From contig OY970164.1 of the NCBI GenBank assembly GCA_963706555.1, positions 1,798,001 through 1,862,000 on the forward strand: a DNA stretch of 64,000 nt. The letters run 5' to 3'. Each line of letters begins with the position of its first letter. Position 1 is the first letter of the stretch. Positions 42,851-51,631 of this stretch are shown here, in pieces. Source of the stretch: Bog-473 sp963706555 (GTDB lineage: Bacteria > Actinomycetota > Acidimicrobiia > Acidimicrobiales > RAAP-2). The notes beneath the pieces were generated by a model, which was given only the letters and a program-made list of their open reading frames with translations, made no database searches and was not told the DNA's origin. A program made the position numbers and the translations under genes.

Positions 42851-43744
42851 ATGAAGATCCGGATCGGCATCAGTGCCGGGGGAGACGACCTGGGGCCCGA
42901 CGCCATGGTGGCTCTGGGGCAGGCCGTCGCCGAGCACGGCTTCGACTCCGTGTGGCTGCCCGAGGTGCTCTCACGGCCCGGACCGGATCCCTTGGTGGGG
43001 TTGGCGTGGCTCTCGGGTGCCTGCCCGGGCCTCAAGATCGGCACCACCATGCTGCTCCCGGGACGGAACCTGGTCTGGCTGGCCAAGGCGATCGGTACCC
43101 TGGACCAGCTCTCTCGCGGCCGCTTCCTGCTGACCTTCGTGCCGGGCCTCTCGATCGGGGGTGAGCGCACCGCTGTCGGCATCCCGCCGTCGGAGCGGGG
43201 CGCGCTGATGGAGGAGGCGCTCCCCGTGTTACGCCGATTCTGGGCCGGAGAGTCGGTCAGCCACGAGGGCCCGTCCGGCTCGTTCACCGACGTGTCCGTC
43301 TCGCCCCGACCGGTCCAGGATCCCTTCGACGTCTGGCTCGGAGGAAACGCACCGGCGGCGCTCGATCGCTGCGGGCGGATTGGCGACGGGTGGATTCCCT
43401 CGCTGTGCACCCCGGGAGAGGCGGCCGAGGGAAAGAAGGTCATTGACGAGGTGGCCGCCGCGCACGGCCGCGCCATCAGCCCGGAGCACTTCGGGATCAG
43501 CGTCGCGTACGCACCGGCCGGCACCGAGTACCGCGGCGCGGCGATCTCCTCCCTGGCCCAGCGCGCCAAAGGGCGCCCCATGGAGCAGCTCCTGCCGGCG
43601 GGGCTGGACGCCCTGCGGGCATTGCTCGAAGCCTTCATCGATGTCGGTTTCTCCAAGTTCATCGTCCGGCCCATGGCGGCGCCAGGCGAGTGGCGTCGCG
43701 AGCTCGAGCTCCTCGCCGCCGGCGTGGGCGATCTGCAGACATGA
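42851..43744 (+). CDS. LLM-class flavin/F420-dependent oxidoreductase
   Basis: The 297-residue protein is a second luciferase-like barrel (IRIGISAGGDDLGPDAMVAL, GFDSVWLPEVLSRPGPDP, LSRGRFLLTFVPGLSIGGER, FDVWLGGNAPAALDRCGRIGDGWIP). It is only distantly like the one at 40-41 kb. A good AGGGAGGG site precedes ATG 42851. It overlaps the following gene by four bases, so the pair is probably functionally linked. Substrate unknown. Confidence 0.9.
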   Translation: MKIRIGISAGGDDLGPDAMVALGQAVAEHGFDSVWLPEVLSRPGPDPLVGLAWLSGACPGLKIGTTMLLPGRNLVWLAKAIGTLDQLSRGRFLLTFVPGLSIGGERTAVGIPPSERGALMEEALPVLRRFWAGESVSHEGPSGSFTDVSVSPRPVQDPFDVWLGGNAPAALDRCGRIGDGWIPSLCTPGEAAEGKKVIDEVAAAHGRAISPEHFGISVAYAPAGTEYRGAAISSLAQRAKGRPMEQLLPAGLDALRALLEAFIDVGFSKFIVRPMAAPGEWRRELELLAAGVGDLQT

Positions 43745-44310
43745 CGCAGACCACGGCCGATCGTCGCCGGGCGGTGATGGAGTTCCTGCGGGCCCACGGG
43801 ACGGCCGGTACGCCGCACATCTTCGGGGACCTCCTGAGCCACCTGGTCGGTGTCGAGGCCCTCGTTCGTCGGTGGGGGGGCTCCGACCTCCTGGCCCTGG
43901 CCGCGCTGGGCCATGCCACCTACGGGACCGATGGTTTCGAGCCGTCCATCCTCGAGCTCGCCCAACGCGCAGAGCTCGTCGAGGCCATCGGCCCCGAAGC
44001 CGAGGCCTTCGTCTACTTCTACGCCGCCTGCGACCGGGGAGCGTTCTACCCCCAACTCATGTCGCCCGCCACGGACGTCGCGGCACTCTCCTTCCGCGAC
44101 CGTTTCACGGGTGCGGTGACCGCGCCCAGCGCCGGGTACGTCACGCTCTTCGTCGATCTGACCTACGCCAACGAGGTCGAGTTGGCGTGCGCCTCGCCCG
44201 GCGGGCCGACCGAATGGACCTGGTTGGCGGACTTCTGCCGGGACACTGACCGCTGGGCCAGCCCGGAGTTCTCCGCCGGCGCGACGGCTCTCCTGCAACC
44301 GGCGAGCTGA
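43741..44310 (+). CDS. DUF6817-like protein
   Basis: The 189-residue protein starts MTQTTADRRRAVMEFLRAHG and contains HIFGDLLSHLVGVEALVRRWGG and ALAALGHATYGTDGF, a histidine-rich helical pattern that recalls HD-type or DUF6817 proteins. Conserved Asp/His pairs could bind metal. I cannot assign a reaction. It is translationally coupled to the LLM oxidoreductase gene. Confidence 0.68.
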   Translation: MTQTTADRRRAVMEFLRAHGTAGTPHIFGDLLSHLVGVEALVRRWGGSDLLALAALGHATYGTDGFEPSILELAQRAELVEAIGPEAEAFVYFYAACDRGAFYPQLMSPATDVAALSFRDRFTGAVTAPSAGYVTLFVDLTYANEVELACASPGGPTEWTWLADFCRDTDRWASPEFSAGATALLQPAS

Positions 44311-44354
44311 CCGTACCGTCCGGGGTCGAGGGTGGACCCCCTACGCTCGACCAG

Positions 44355-45176
44355 ATGGCAGACCCCGTCCTCACGCTCATGGCCGTCCACGCCCATCCCG
44401 ATGACGAGGCGCTCGGGACGGGTGGCATTCTGGCGCTGTACGCCGACGAAGGCGTGCGGACTGTGCTCGTGACCTGCACCAATGGTGAATTGGGTGATGC
44501 GCCGGGCGGGATCAAGCCGGGCGAGCCCGGCCACGACGAAGCAGTGGTCGTCCCTCTTCGCCTCCAAGAACTCGAGGCGAGCAGCAAGGTGCTCGGTGTT
44601 TCCCACCTCGAACTCCTGGGCTATCACGATTCGGGCATGGAGGGCTGGCCTCAGAACGTCGCACCCGGCGCGTTCTGGCAGACGCCCGTGGCGGAGGCGG
44701 GACATCGGTTGGCCGATCTGATGGAGAAATATCAGCCCCAGGTGGTCGTCACCTACGACGAGAACGGTTTCTACGGGCACCCCGACCACATCCAAGCGAA
44801 CCGGATCACCCTGGCTGCCATCGCCGAGAGCAAGGTGCCTGCAAAGCTCTATTACACAGCAGTGGCGCGATCGGCCATCAAAGGCATGGGCGACCTGTTG
44901 GCGGAGGCCGGCATTGAGAGCCCGGCCGAAATTGAGGAGAGCCCCGACTTCGGCACGCCGGACGAATTGATCACCACCACCGTGGACTGTCGTTCGGTGG
45001 CGGACCGAAAGTTCGCGTCGCTGGCCGCACACGCCAGCCAGAGCGAGAACATCTTCTTCCTGAAGATGGGAGAGGAGCACTTCGCCACCATGATGGGAAC
45101 GGAGAGCTTCGTCCGGGCGCAGGACTCGACCGGCGCGCCCACGCCCGAGGACGATCTCTTCGCCGGTTTGCGGTAG
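44355..45176 (+). CDS. PIG-L family deacetylase (MshB/Mca-like)
   Basis: The 273-residue zinc enzyme has the motif AVHAHPDDEALGTGGILALY (zinc-binding His-Pro-Asp-Asp) and GFYGHPDHIQANRIT, the second zinc His and catalytic region. Length and the C-terminal SENIFFLKMGEEHF segment fit mycothiol S-conjugate amidase or MshB, both acting in the mycothiol system of Actinomycetota. Which of the two cannot be told by eye. It stands alone with its own ATG. Confidence 0.87.
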   Translation: MADPVLTLMAVHAHPDDEALGTGGILALYADEGVRTVLVTCTNGELGDAPGGIKPGEPGHDEAVVVPLRLQELEASSKVLGVSHLELLGYHDSGMEGWPQNVAPGAFWQTPVAEAGHRLADLMEKYQPQVVVTYDENGFYGHPDHIQANRITLAAIAESKVPAKLYYTAVARSAIKGMGDLLAEAGIESPAEIEESPDFGTPDELITTTVDCRSVADRKFASLAAHASQSENIFFLKMGEEHFATMMGTESFVRAQDSTGAPTPEDDLFAGLR

Positions 45177-45179
45177 GAC

Positions 45180-45680
45180 CTACCGGGCCGGCGACGCTCC
45201 GACGGGGGCAGAGGCCGTGCGGGTCGCTGGCGCGGCGCCGAGGACGCACAGGGCTCCGGCCACCAGTAACACGGCGATGGCGGCGATCTCGACGCTGAAA
45301 GCCAAGCCCGCGAATGGCGCGGCCCAGGACTCCTTGAAGTTGAAGAGACCCTTCGACAACCCCACGGTGAGAAGAAAGCCGACAGCGGTGGAGGCGGCGA
45401 AGCCGATACCGATGATGGCTGCCCACACCCGGCGGACGGCGACGACCACAATCGCCACGACCAGCCCACCAATGGCTTGGGCCAGGAACAACGGACCGAT
45501 GGTGGCGATCTGGCGGTAGCCGTTGGTCTCGTCCCAGAGGTGGAAATGGATGTAGGCCGACCACAGGATCAGGAGCGCGCCGACCACGAACGCCACTGTG
45601 GCTGCGACGGCGACGGCCGCCGAGGCGCCGCCCGGCCCGGAGCCGAGCAGGCCGAGAGGGCCCTTCCTGGCTTCTTTCAT
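45180..45680 (-). CDS. Four-helix membrane protein, unknown
   Basis: The 166-residue protein has four predicted membrane segments (VAVAATVAFVVGALLILW, LFLAQAIGGLVVAIVVVAV, AAIIGIGFAASTAVGFLLTV, IAAIAVLLVAGALCVLGA) and the loop YIHFHLWDETNGYRQI between the first two. No family is recognised. It converges on the PIG-L gene (4-bp gap) and is divergent from the sigma-factor gene. Confidence 0.75.
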   Translation of the reverse strand: MKEARKGPLGLLGSGPGGASAAVAVAATVAFVVGALLILWSAYIHFHLWDETNGYRQIATIGPLFLAQAIGGLVVAIVVVAVRRVWAAIIGIGFAASTAVGFLLTVGLSKGLFNFKESWAAPFAGLAFSVEIAAIAVLLVAGALCVLGAAPATRTASAPVGASPAR

Positions 45681-45813
45681 GATGCTGGTGCGGTGCGGTG
45701 CGACACGGTGACCACGCTCCCTTCACAGAGGTATACGGAGTTCGGAGCCTCGTGGATTGATCAAATTCCGGCCCAGATGAATCTCAGGACCGCTCTCGTT
45801 CGTACAGCTGTCC

Positions 45814-46404
45814 ATGGGAGAGTTGTTCGTGATCGATAGCGCGTCGACCGACGAGGCCCTCCTGGCCGGGATGGCCATGGGAGATCAGGCAGCTGCCGTC
45901 GTCTTCGTCCGGCGGTACCAGCGCCGGATTTTCGGTCTCGCCTATTCCATGACCAGCGACGCGTCAGTGTCCGAGGAGGTGGCCCAAGAAGCGCTGATCA
46001 GGGTCTGGCGCCACGCCCCGGTCTTCGACCATCGTCGGGGCTCGGTCACTTCCTGGGTGCTGACGATCACAAGGAACCTGACCATCGACGCCCTGCGCAT
46101 GCGCAGGGCGGTGCCGACCGACCCCGATGACTTCGCAGCGTCCGCCATGATGAGCCTCGAGCACAACCCCGAAGACGCCATCGGGCGCGGCGACGTGAGC
46201 GACGTGATGCGGGCGGCTCTGGCAGAGCTCCCGGCCGAGCAACGGCGGGCTGTCGTGTTGGCCGCGGTCTACGGACGCACCGCGCTCGAGATCAGTGAAG
46301 AGGAGTCCATCCCGCTCGGGACGGCGAAGACGCGCATACGGACGGGGCTCATCCGGCTGCGCGCTGCAGTCGAGCACGTACGGCAGACAGAGGAAGAACG
46401 ATGA
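45814..46404 (+). CDS. ECF-type RNA polymerase sigma factor
   Basis: The 196-residue factor has region 2 (FVRRYQRRIFGLAYSMTSD, VAQEALIRVWRHAPVFDHRRGSVTSWVLTITRNLTIDALRMRR) and region 4 (LPAEQRRAVVLAAVYGRTALEISEEESIPLGTAKTRI). It resembles the SigK/ECF19 style paired with zinc anti-sigma factors. ATG 45814 is used; a GTG 15 bp on is possible. The stop overlaps the anti-sigma start (ATGA). The regulon is unknown. Confidence 0.93.
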   Translation: MGELFVIDSASTDEALLAGMAMGDQAAAVVFVRRYQRRIFGLAYSMTSDASVSEEVAQEALIRVWRHAPVFDHRRGSVTSWVLTITRNLTIDALRMRRAVPTDPDDFAASAMMSLEHNPEDAIGRGDVSDVMRAALAELPAEQRRAVVLAAVYGRTALEISEEESIPLGTAKTRIRTGLIRLRAAVEHVRQTEEER

Positions 46405-47147
46405 TCGACGGCCCACATCCCACTGCGTGCGACGAGCACGCCGATAACCTGCCCGAGCTCGCCCTCGGCATCCTGACCGGGCGCGAGCGGGCCACCACAT
46501 TGGCCCACGTCGATTCCTGCCCGCGGTGCGCCGAGGAACTCGAGCAGTTGTCACACGCCGCGGATGCCGTGGTGAGTGTGGCCCCCGAGATCGAGCCGAC
46601 GATGGGGTTCGAGGTCCGGCTGTTCGAGCGCATGGGGCTGGACGAAGCGCCGGCACCCTCGGCGGCACCCTCTGTGGCACCCCACGCCCGTTCGCGGACG
46701 TCTGGGCGGTGGAGCGAACGCGTGCCGCGCTGGGTCCTGGCGAGCGCGGCCGCGGTGATCGCCCTCGCTCTCGGGCTTGGCATCGGTTGGTCCACGGGCT
46801 CTGATCACGGCGGCCGGCCGGCACAACCCGGCCCAGCCGCCGGGGCGGAGATCGCTGCGGGCAACCTGACTGCGAACGGAAGCACGGTGGGCAGCGTCAA
46901 CACCTACGGCGGGTCCAAGCCCTGGATGATCGTGACCCTGGCGGACTCGTGGACTGACGGAAAGGTCACCTGCAAGGTCGTCACCGATGACGGCGTCACC
47001 CACACGGTGGGCTCCTTCACTGCGACGGACGGGTACGGCGCCTGGGGCGCACCCCTTCGGGTGTCGCCCCAGGACGTCCATACGGCCGAGGTGGTCTCGT
47101 CCACCGGCAAGGTGATCGCCACCGCTTCGTTACGCGGCGTCTCCTGA
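46401..47147 (+). CDS. Membrane anti-sigma factor with zinc-finger motif
   Basis: The 248-residue protein has the ZAS-type motif HVDSCPRC (HxxxCxxC) in an N-terminal domain, one transmembrane helix (RWVLASAAAVIALALGLGIGW), and an extracytoplasmic beta-rich domain (GSVNTYGGSKPWMIVTLADSW) similar to RskA-type sensors. It should hold the co-encoded sigma factor inactive until an envelope signal. Overlap with the sigma gene ensures matched synthesis. Confidence 0.92.
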   Translation: MIDGPHPTACDEHADNLPELALGILTGRERATTLAHVDSCPRCAEELEQLSHAADAVVSVAPEIEPTMGFEVRLFERMGLDEAPAPSAAPSVAPHARSRTSGRWSERVPRWVLASAAAVIALALGLGIGWSTGSDHGGRPAQPGPAAGAEIAAGNLTANGSTVGSVNTYGGSKPWMIVTLADSWTDGKVTCKVVTDDGVTHTVGSFTATDGYGAWGAPLRVSPQDVHTAEVVSSTGKVIATASLRGVS

Positions 47148-47150
47148 GGC

Positions 47151-47167
47151 CCGCTTCTTAGAAGCGG
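47151..47167. terminator. Short hairpin between convergent genes
   Basis: CCGCTTCTTAGAAGCGG is an 8-bp perfect inverted repeat around one base, 3 bp after the anti-sigma stop and before the convergent ahcY end. No T-run follows. It could terminate both transcripts. Confidence 0.5.
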
Positions 47168-47191
47168 ACCGGGTTCCTGATATCCGGGTTC

Positions 47192-48642
47192 CTAATAGCG
47201 GTACGAGTCGGGCTTGTACGGCCCCTCGACCGGTACGCCGATGTAATCGGCCTGGTCCTGCGAGAGAACCGTGAGCTTGACGCCCAGCGCGTCGAGGTGC
47301 AGACGGGCCACCTTTTCGTCGAGGTGCTTGGGGAGCACGTAGACCTCGTTGACGTAGTCGCCGGTCTGGGTGAACAGCTCGAGCTGCGCCATCGTCTGGT
47401 TGGTGAAGGAGTTGGACATGACGAAGCTGGGATGTCCGGTGGCGTTCCCCAGGTTGAGCAGCCGTCCTTCGGAAAGGATGATCACCACGTGGCCGTCGGG
47501 GTAGACCCATTTGTCGACCTGCGGCTTTATGTTGATGCGCTCGATGCCCGGGGTCTTCATCAGCCCGGCCATGTCGATTTCGTTGTCGAAGTGACCGATG
47601 TTGCCGACGATCGCCTGATGCTTCATGGCGGCCATGTGCTTCGCCGTGATGATGTTCTTGTTGCCAGTCGTCGTGACGATGATGTCGGCCTGCGGGAGGA
47701 TGTCCTCCAGGGTCGTCACCTGGTACCCCTCCATGGCAGCCTGCAGCGCACAAATGGGGTCCACTTCGGTCACCACGACCCGCGCTCCTTGGCCACTGAG
47801 TGATTGGGCGCAGCCCTTGCCGACGTCGCCGTACCCGCACACGACCGCCACCTTGCCGCCGATGAGCACATCTGTCGCCCGGTTGATCCCATCGATCAGG
47901 GAGTGACGGCAGCCGTACTTGTTGTCGAACTTGGACTTGGTCACCGAGTCGTTCACATTGATGGCCGGGAAGAGGAGCTCGCCGCGCTTTTGCATCTCGT
48001 AGAGCCGGTGCACGCCGGTCGTGGTCTCCTCGGTCACGCCGAGAATACCGTTGGCGATGGACGTCCAACGCTGGGGGTCCTGGGCGAGGCTGCGACCCAA
48101 GAGGGCCAGGACGAACTGGAATTCCTCCGAATCGGCGGTGGAAGGATCGGGAACGGCGCCCGCCTTCTCGAACTCGACGCCTTTGTGGACAAGGAGTGTG
48201 GCGTCCCCACCGTCATCGAGAATGAGGTTCGGTCCGCCCTCGCCCGGCCACAGCAGAGCCTGCTCGGTGCACCACCAGTATTCCTCGAGTGTCTCGCCCT
48301 TCCAGGCGAAGACAGGGATCCCCTTGGGGTCATCAGCGGTGCCGTCGGGACCGACTGCCACGGCGGCGGCGGCGTGATCCTGGGTGGAGAAGATGTTGCA
48401 GCTCGCCCAGCGCACGCGGGCTCCGAGTGCGGTCAGAGTCTCAATGAGCACGGCAGTCTGCACGGTCATGTGGAGCGAGCCGGTGATCCGCGCCCCGCGA
48501 GGGGCTGGCTCTGGGAGTACTCGGATCGCATGGCCATCAAGCCGGGCATTTCATGTTCGGCGAGGACGATCTCTTTGCGACCGAACTCGGCCGCAGTGAG
48601 GTCGGCGACCTTGAACGGGAGATTGGTTTCAGCAGCGGGCAT
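47192..48642 (-). CDS. ahcY: S-adenosylhomocysteinase, frameshifted near the N-terminus
   Basis: This NAD-dependent enzyme hydrolyses S-adenosylhomocysteine to homocysteine and adenosine, feeding MetH. The N-terminal frame from ATG 48642 reads MPAAETNLPFKVADLTAAEF to MAMRSEYSQSQPLAG, then breaks; the next frame resumes ARITGSLHMTVQTAVLIETL and runs intact through the NAD loop VVCGYGDVGKGCAQSL to the C-terminal KPDSYRY. The break is at the CCCC run 48493-48496; adding one base restores about 483 residues. A GAAAGAAGGAG site precedes the ATG. No SAH riboswitch is evident in the leader. Confidence 0.95.
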
Positions 48643-48861
48643 GGCAACTCCTTCTTTCGTGGATGTCTGTGCGCGGGCGCGCAGGCCTTGGTACGGGCCA
48701 TACGGCGGAAGCGCAACGCACCTGCCCCGACATCTGTCGGAGGCCGTTTACCCACTAAAAGGATAGATCGTGGCCCGAGCGCGGGCGAACACCGTCAAGA
48801 GACGTCTGAATTGTTAGGCATGATCACCCCTTTCGAAGTCGAGTTGTTAGCGTGACGGCCC

Positions 48862-50541
48862 ATGCAAGGCGGAGGGTCCCCCCCGGACAGGCAGGACCCG
48901 GGGCCAGGGAGCCGGAATCCGGCCGCTCCTCGCCCGGTCGCCAACGAAGAAGGCCTGCGTGCACTGGGTGAGAGCGTCGCCGCAGCGCAACCGAGGGTGT
49001 CGACCCGTCGGCGACGCCTCAAATGGACGCTGGGCATCTTCGCCGCCGTCGTCGTTCTCATCGTGGTCGGCGTGGGCGGCTACGCCTGGTATCTGAACCA
49101 CTTGGTGCACCGCATTCCGGTCAAGGGTCTGGCGGCCGGTGAGACGCATGGGACCGAGAGCGGGACCGAGAATATTCTGCTTGTCGGATCCACCGACCGG
49201 TGCGCCCTGAAAAAGCAGTACATCGGTTATGGGATCTGCAGCCAGGGAGTCAACGGCATCAACAGCGACGTCGTCATGATTCTCCATCTCGATCCGAAGG
49301 CCAAGACGGTGTCCATCCTCTCGATCCCGCGTGACCTCTTTGTTCCCAATGCGCGAGTGGAGGGCGCCAACAAAATCGACGCGGCCCTGTATCAGGGCCC
49401 GACCCAGCTCGTGGCGGCAATCCAGGAGGACTTCGGGATACCGGTGCAGCACTACGTCGAGCTGAACTTCGACAGTTTTGCCAGCGTGGTCGATGCACTG
49501 GGGGGCATCAACATGTATTTCCCCGAGCCCGTCTACGACCCCCAGTCGGACCTCGACGTGCGGACGGTCGGTTGCCTCCACCTCAACGGCTTTCATGCGC
49601 TGCAAGTCGTGAGAGCGCGGCACATGGTGCACAAGGGTCCCGGGGTGACGTCGGCCAACCCTGCCAACTGGACGCCCGAAGGGCAGAGCGACCTGGCCCG
49701 GATCCGTCGGGACCATGAGTTCCTGCGCGTGCTCGCCACCGCGGTCGCCAAGAAGGGGTTGAGCAATCCTCTGACCGACCGCGACATCATCCAGGGGGTG
49801 GCGCCGGACCTCACCGTCGACGAGGGCCTGTCGGCGTCGCACATGCTCAACCTGGTGCTCACCTATCACTCGGTGAACGTCGACTCGGCTCCGCAGTTGA
49901 CACTTCCGGTACGCGAGGACACGTTCGGGAGCTATCAGTACAAGGGGGGAAGCTACGGGGATATCGAGTTCCCGACCCAGCCCACCGACCAATCAGTGGT
50001 GAACACGTTCCTGGGAATTTCTTCGAAGACCAATTCCATGACGGGAACACCGCTGCCCAAGCCGGGTCAGGTGACCGTTTCGGTGGCCAACGGCACCGGC
50101 GTGACCAACCAGGCTGCGACCACTTCCGCTGCGCTGGGAGCACTGGGTTTCCACATGATGGAGCTCGGCGACACGTCCCCTGTGGGCCGCGAAGCCGAGA
50201 CGGTCGTCTATTACGGGTCGAAGAAGCCGTCGGTCGTGGCGGCGGCGCAGATGGTGGCCCGCTCCATTTCGGGTTCCGTCATCCTCGGGTACAACCCCTC
50301 CGAGGTGCTGGGCGGCGCCGAGGTCACCGTCGACACCGGGACCAGCTTCTCGGTGAATGCCCCTCAGGCCACAGCCTCCACCTCCACGAGCGCCGCGACC
50401 TCGAACAGCACGACCACCAAGACCACCACGACGACAACGACTCCGGGCAATGCGCCGTTCGCGGCGGCGACCCCGGCGAACGAGACACTGGAGCCATGGG
50501 ACCCCCGCTCGTGCACCTCATCCGGTGGGAAGGGGCCCTAA
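48862..50541 (+). CDS. LytR-CpsA-Psr (LCP) family cell-wall glycopolymer ligase
   Basis: The 559-residue protein has a cytoplasmic tail, one membrane helix (FAAVVVLIVVGVGGYAWYL), the LCP domain (ENILLVGSTDR, NSDVVMILHLDPKAKTVSILSIPRDLFV, GANKIDAALYQGP, VRARHMVHKGPG, DLARIRRDHEFL) and a C-terminal LytR_C domain (VTVSVANGTGVTNQAATTSAAL). A low-complexity Thr/Ser tail follows. LCP enzymes move lipid-linked glycopolymers onto peptidoglycan, so it could use glycans made by the clusters at 20-26 and 60-63 kb. Confidence 0.93.
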   Translation: MQGGGSPPDRQDPGPGSRNPAAPRPVANEEGLRALGESVAAAQPRVSTRRRRLKWTLGIFAAVVVLIVVGVGGYAWYLNHLVHRIPVKGLAAGETHGTESGTENILLVGSTDRCALKKQYIGYGICSQGVNGINSDVVMILHLDPKAKTVSILSIPRDLFVPNARVEGANKIDAALYQGPTQLVAAIQEDFGIPVQHYVELNFDSFASVVDALGGINMYFPEPVYDPQSDLDVRTVGCLHLNGFHALQVVRARHMVHKGPGVTSANPANWTPEGQSDLARIRRDHEFLRVLATAVAKKGLSNPLTDRDIIQGVAPDLTVDEGLSASHMLNLVLTYHSVNVDSAPQLTLPVREDTFGSYQYKGGSYGDIEFPTQPTDQSVVNTFLGISSKTNSMTGTPLPKPGQVTVSVANGTGVTNQAATTSAALGALGFHMMELGDTSPVGREAETVVYYGSKKPSVVAAAQMVARSISGSVILGYNPSEVLGGAEVTVDTGTSFSVNAPQATASTSTSAATSNSTTTKTTTTTTTPGNAPFAAATPANETLEPWDPRSCTSSGGKGP

Positions 50542-50840
50542 CTTTGCAACGCGTGTGTGCCGCGACCTTTCGAAGGTCGCCGCAGGACGCGCACGATGTC
50601 CAATGAAGCGAAGACCCGGTCTGACAGTTCATATTCAGCTTCAATCGTCCCGCCATCATGGACGAGCGACCGTTCGTATTCTCGTCCGGGGATAGCCACC
50701 GTCACGACGACATTCTGTGTGCCGAGGCTGAGCTTGACCACCAGCGCGCCGTCACTGAGGAGATCGCTGGTGTGAATTTCGTCGGCGCAGAGGTCGAGGA
50801 TTGCGGGGTCGGCCACGGGCGTAGGCGGCCCATGCGCCAC
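50538..50840 (-). CDS. Small hypothetical protein
   Basis: The 100-residue frame has balanced, protein-like composition (ILDLCADEIHTSDLLSDGALVVKLSLGTQNVVVTVAIPGREYERS) and overlaps the LCP stop by four bases in convergent orientation. I recognise no family. It could be real or a chance frame. Confidence 0.4.
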   Translation of the reverse strand: MAHGPPTPVADPAILDLCADEIHTSDLLSDGALVVKLSLGTQNVVVTVAIPGREYERSLVHDGGTIEAEYELSDRVFASLDIVRVLRRPSKGRGTHALQS

Positions 50841-51200
50841 AAGGCGAGGCGGGTTGGGTGTGCGGGCGATGACAACCTCCGGCCATTCAGCGGGTGAATT
50901 TTCCTGTGGATGCTCAAGTCAGCTCCTTTGACTCGAGGGCGTTTGCGAGAACGGTGGTCACAGCATCCTGGCTCTCGGATCGGCCCGAATGAGGGATACC
51001 GAGTTGACCGACATTGCCGGATCTGCTCGTCCCGCAATTCTCCGTGACCGTCTGTGTGACAGGATCGCATCGCCATGGACGCGCACTTCTCCGAAATCAT
51101 CGGGCAGCCGCCGAATTCCGGTGATATCGCGCGCCACGATCGAGAGTATTCGGCATCGAGACGAGAACCAATCATATGATTCCCGTCTCACTCCAGCGCT
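50841..51200. other. Intergenic region with candidate tRNA promoter
   Basis: No gene is supported here. TATGAT at 51175-51180 lies 20 bp before the tRNA 5' end and is a good -10; no clear -35 is seen upstream. An antisense frame across the tRNA is a known artefact. Confidence 0.45.
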
Positions 51201-51272
51201 GCCCCCGTAGCTCAGGGGATAGAGCATCGGTTTCCTAAACCGTGTGCGAAGGTTCGAATCCTTCCGGGGGCG
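51201..51272 (+). tRNA. tRNA-Arg (anticodon CCT)
   Basis: The 72-nt sequence folds as a cloverleaf: acceptor GCCCCCG/CGGGGGC, D arm GCTC/GAGC, anticodon loop TTCCTAA giving CCT (reads AGG), T arm GAAGG-TTCGAAT-CCTTC, discriminator G. CCA is not encoded. The outermost anticodon-stem pair is a T-T mismatch. Confidence 0.96.
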
Positions 51273-51276
51273 CAAA
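51264..51276 (+). repeat. Candidate att site at tRNA 3' end
   Basis: CCGGGGGCGCAAA spans the last tRNA bases plus four bases beyond. An exact copy lies at 52963-52975. Integration at tRNA 3' ends leaves such duplications. Confidence 0.45.
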
Positions 51277-51631
51277 TTACCGGGGGCGGGGATCGGAGAT
51301 AGAGGCGAGCCAAACGCCGCTAACCCGGTAGATTTGCCACCGTCCGCGAATCCGCATCCCGATGCTGCCCTACAGAGACCGCGAGAGCGGTGTAGCGAGT
51401 CGTCTGTTCTGCACGCGACTCACATCGTACCCGTCCAATATGGTGGTACCCATCGAGCCGACAATGGGCTCTTATTGCGGGCGGATTTACAATTGCCTGC
51501 TTTATCTCGGTTGGATCGCGAGAGGTGGCTTGACCCAGCGCGGGCGACGATCGACGATTCTCCTAAGTGGCACGTATAGCGTTCAAACCACACGGTCTCA
51601 TTTTTTGTGTGCCATCAAAGGAGAGAAATCG
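51273..51631. other. Leader region of the AT-richer segment
   Basis: No gene is supported. It holds the untranslated region before the collagen-like gene; frames that continue upstream of 51632 lack family-like content. A TTTTTT run (51599-51605) precedes the ribosome-binding site. Confidence 0.4.

Noticed and set aside
48643..48861. SAH riboswitch upstream of ahcY
   Set aside because: A small hairpin (CCGACAgaTGTCGG) exists, but I could not identify the conserved SAH-riboswitch core.
50958..51275. 105-codon minus-strand frame beginning MRPRKDSNLRTRF
   Set aside because: It is antisense to tRNA-Arg; this tRNA-complement sequence is a well-known false protein in databases.
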